Assembly (NCBI GenBank): GCA_017626095.1
Contig: JAGAJL010000024.1
Coordinates: 1-64,000 of the forward strand
Reading direction: 5' to 3'
DNA length: 64,000 bases
Source: Lachnospiraceae bacterium
GTDB taxonomy: Bacteria > Bacillota > Clostridia > Lachnospirales > Lachnospiraceae
The notes under the pieces were generated by a model. It was not told the origin of the DNA. It did not search any database and saw only the letters and a program-made list of their open reading frames with translations. Below are positions 62,395-64,000 of the stretch, piece by piece (position 1 is the stretch's first letter; each line of letters opens with the position of its first letter). The position numbers and the translations under genes are program-made.

Positions 62395-63027
62395 TTAGAA
62401 ACAAGCATCCGAACAGGTAGAAATCATAGTAATCTCCTCGCAGAAAGCATTGTGATAGGAAGAAACGGACAAAAAACAGTTCTCGCACGGCTGAAATTCT
62501 TTTGTGAAGATTTCAGCCGTCTTTTTATCTTTATCTAAGAGACCTGCAATTCCAATTCCGGTTAATTTTACCGCACTTTCCTTTTTTGTCCACCAACATG
62601 TAAAAAAGATATCCTTCTCTTCCTGATTCACTATCTCATTCATCTGAGCTTTTTCTTTTTCAGAAGCGATTTTAAAAAACAGTTTTTCCTTGTAGGGACG
62701 AATGCCTTCTACATCCACACCAATTTCTGCTTCATCACAAGCACAGACTGCAAAATCGTCTGCATGCGAAAGGTTTACATAAAATCCATCTAGGTAGGGA
62801 AAAAACAGCTTGCCGGCATTTGTCACATCGGCTTTTTCCGAAAGGGCAACGCCATGTTCTTTCATACAAATACCCAAAAGATACGAAGCTGCCAGACTTC
62901 GTTTCTGATCTGCTTCATTTTTATAGGAATCTGCCAGTTTCATCCGGCATTTAGGAATTTCTCCCAGTAACTGTTCTTTTGTCATCGACCGGAATAATTC
63001 CGATATTCTGCAAAAATATAGTTTCAT
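62395..63027 (-). CDS. 4'-phosphopantetheinyl transferase (Sfp type)
   Basis: A 210-residue enzyme that transfers phosphopantetheine from CoA to carrier proteins. Signature motifs are FYVNLSHADDFAVCACDEAEIGVDVEGIRPY (written in two parts, about residues 80-111: NLSHADDFAV and IGVDVEGIR) and WWTKKESAVKLTGIG (about 144-158), with the Mg-binding Asp and Glu. The frame is open to 63180 in the preceding gene; MKLYFCRISELF at 63027 is the natural N-terminus, although the ribosome binding site is weak. No polyketide or peptide synthase is near, so the target may be the fatty-acid carrier protein. Confidence 0.87.
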   Translation of the reverse strand: MKLYFCRISELFRSMTKEQLLGEIPKCRMKLADSYKNEADQKRSLAASYLLGICMKEHGVALSEKADVTNAGKLFFPYLDGFYVNLSHADDFAVCACDEAEIGVDVEGIRPYKEKLFFKIASEKEKAQMNEIVNQEEKDIFFTCWWTKKESAVKLTGIGIAGLLDKDKKTAEIFTKEFQPCENCFLSVSSYHNAFCEEITMISTCSDACF

Positions 63028-63028
63028 T

Positions 63029-63134
63029 TTTAACCCAGTCCAATGTTTTTCTATATCAAGTTCGCTATTCGTTAATCGTCTATCAAGTTTGTTGTTTTCC
63101 CTGATTTTATTAACCCAGCCCACCATTTTTCTGT
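63029..63134. repeat. direct repeat flanking the dehydrogenase stop codon
   Basis: TTAACCCAGTCCA...TTTTTCT (63030-63053) recurs as TTAACCCAGCCCA...TTTTTCT (63109-63133), 79 bp apart. One copy covers the end of the dehydrogenase gene, the other the leader of the transferase gene. Confidence 0.55.
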
Positions 63135-64000
63135 AATCCAAGACGATAAACGGCATCTGACTTATCCGCCATTCTGTCATAAATCATATCCAGCCACTGA
63201 CGGTTCAAATTTGTGGAATTTAAAATGGTAATACGGTCCGGTCTTGTACCTCCGGCTCTTAACCAGGCATCTGCAAAGATATCCTTTGTAATGCCGTAAA
63301 CAGCCGGGTCTAAATCAATACCGTAAGCGCGACAGACTTCTACAAGCTGTGTTTCATCTCTTCCCTGGAAAATACAAGCTCCGACGCTTCCTAGTGCAAC
63401 AGCAAGTCCATGTGAAATCTTGATTTCCGGGTAAAACTCTTCTATAGCATGACAGAACAGGTGCTCGCTTCCGCTGCTTGGTCTGGACGAACCGGCAATC
63501 TCCATGGCAAGACCACCCATAACCAATGATCTTGACAAAATACGGATAAATGTTTTATTGGTAAGATCCTTATTATCTGAATGATAAACCGTATCGTAAC
63601 TCATGCGGGCAATGGCATAGGCAAAATCATCCAACGGCTTTCCTTCTTTTTCTGCGGACAGTTTCCAGTCAAATAGCGCCGTATGTTTGCTGATCGTATC
63701 ACCGATACCGGATAAGGTCTGCCCCTTGGGTGCTTTCATAATCATATCGGTATCTACCAAAATCGCCGTAGGAATTTTGCTTCCCAACGTTTTCCGGCTC
63801 TTTCCTTCCATTCCCAGTACGGAAAAGGGAGATGCCAACGAATCATTACTCAATGTCGTGGGCAGGCAGATGTAGGCGGTTTTACTGACAAATGCCGCAT
63901 ATTTGGCTACGTCCAAAACACGTCCTCCGCCAAAACCAATCACGACTTTGACATTTGCCATGCTGATATATTTTGCCAGTGCTACAGCCTGTTCATAGTC
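63110..64000 (-). CDS. iron-containing alcohol dehydrogenase family, glycerol-1-phosphate dehydrogenase-like (5' end missing)
   Basis: The frame has no start inside the window: 13 codons (DYEQAVALAKYIS) precede the first Met at 63961, so the gene enters from the right edge with 296 residues visible. NAD binding is at VVIGFGGGRVLDVAKYAA, followed by ICLPTTLSNDSLASPFSVL, the metal-site Asp in LSGIGDTISKHTALFDWKL and His in GSEHLFCHAIE and KISHGLAVALG. The pattern fits the Fe-ADH_2 group that includes G1P dehydrogenases (EgsA/AraM). Substrate specificity is uncertain. Confidence 0.8.
   Translation of the reverse strand, partial: DYEQAVALAKYISMANVKVVIGFGGGRVLDVAKYAAFVSKTAYICLPTTLSNDSLASPFSVLGMEGKSRKTLGSKIPTAILVDTDMIMKAPKGQTLSGIGDTISKHTALFDWKLSAEKEGKPLDDFAYAIARMSYDTVYHSDNKDLTNKTFIRILSRSLVMGGLAMEIAGSSRPSSGSEHLFCHAIEEFYPEIKISHGLAVALGSVGACIFQGRDETQLVEVCRAYGIDLDPAVYGITKDIFADAWLRAGGTRPDRITILNSTNLNRQWLDMIYDRMADKSDAVYRLGLQKNGGLG

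Overview
The window is about 64 kb of a low-GC (roughly 40% by eye) Firmicutes chromosome. Several gene sets point to a spore-forming anaerobe of class Clostridia, most likely family Lachnospiraceae. They are the SCIFF peptide with its radical SAM maturase (scfA/scfB), the sporulation genes spoIIGA, sigE and sigG, a purine pathway with separate AICAR transformylase and IMP-cyclohydrolase-like genes, and a MurE carrying the DNPR motif of the meso-DAP enzymes. I recognise no species and see no tRNA, rRNA, CRISPR array, prophage or complete insertion sequence. Most genes lie on the minus strand.

Region by region. 1-4.4 kb: the edge of an unrecognised gene, an acyltransferase-3 protein and a large GT-C-like membrane protein. 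4.5-6.6 kb (+): two purine genes. 6.6-8.6 kb: an HD-domain protein and a membrane glycosyltransferase-like gene split by a frameshift in an eight-base homopolymer. 8.8-13.4 kb: sigG, an SseB-like protein, a zinc-dependent phospholipase C-like protein, sigE and spoIIGA. 13.6-25.6 kb: a division and cell-wall (dcw) cluster, mraZ-rsmH-ftsL-two class B PBPs-mraY-ftsW-murA-ftsQ-ftsZ, with a promoter and MraZ boxes; murD, murF and murG are absent. 25.9-29.5 kb: lgt, ychF and a DUF4143 ATPase. 29.7-34.4 kb: a PadR/SEDS-like pair and a LytTR-DUF3021-ABC transporter module. 34.8-36.7 kb: DUF454 and an NhaC antiporter. 36.9-49.3 kb: a long housekeeping operon, murE-priA-def-fmt-rsmB-rlmN-stp-prkC-rsgA-rpe. 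49.7-58 kb: an EamA transporter, a PfkB kinase, recJ, a Ca2+/cation antiporter and secDF. 58-60.2 kb: scfB, scfA and a TIGR04086 membrane protein. 60.6-64 kb: a CorC/HlyC protein, a 4'-phosphopantetheinyl transferase and a partial glycerol-1-phosphate dehydrogenase-like gene.

The genes fit together as cell-envelope growth and division (dcw cluster, murE, lgt, PrkC/Stp), mother-cell and forespore sigma factor control, translation quality control (def, fmt, rsmB, rlmN, rsgA) and export (secDF) of a modified peptide (SCIFF).

The most unusual content is in the intergenic DNA. Three long palindromic elements (34495-34732, 51013-51248, 61965-62388) share a conserved apical core, differ in their arms, and show paired changes that keep the arms complementary. 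A second, roughly 75-bp structured repeat lies upstream of both rlmN and the corC-like gene. A third short repeat containing GGGACGGTTCTTTTGTCAC recurs near operon ends. The spoIIGA promoter has a TTGACA/TATAAT pair spaced 21 bp apart with a consensus 0A box, matching the unusual architecture known for spoIIG in Bacillus subtilis.
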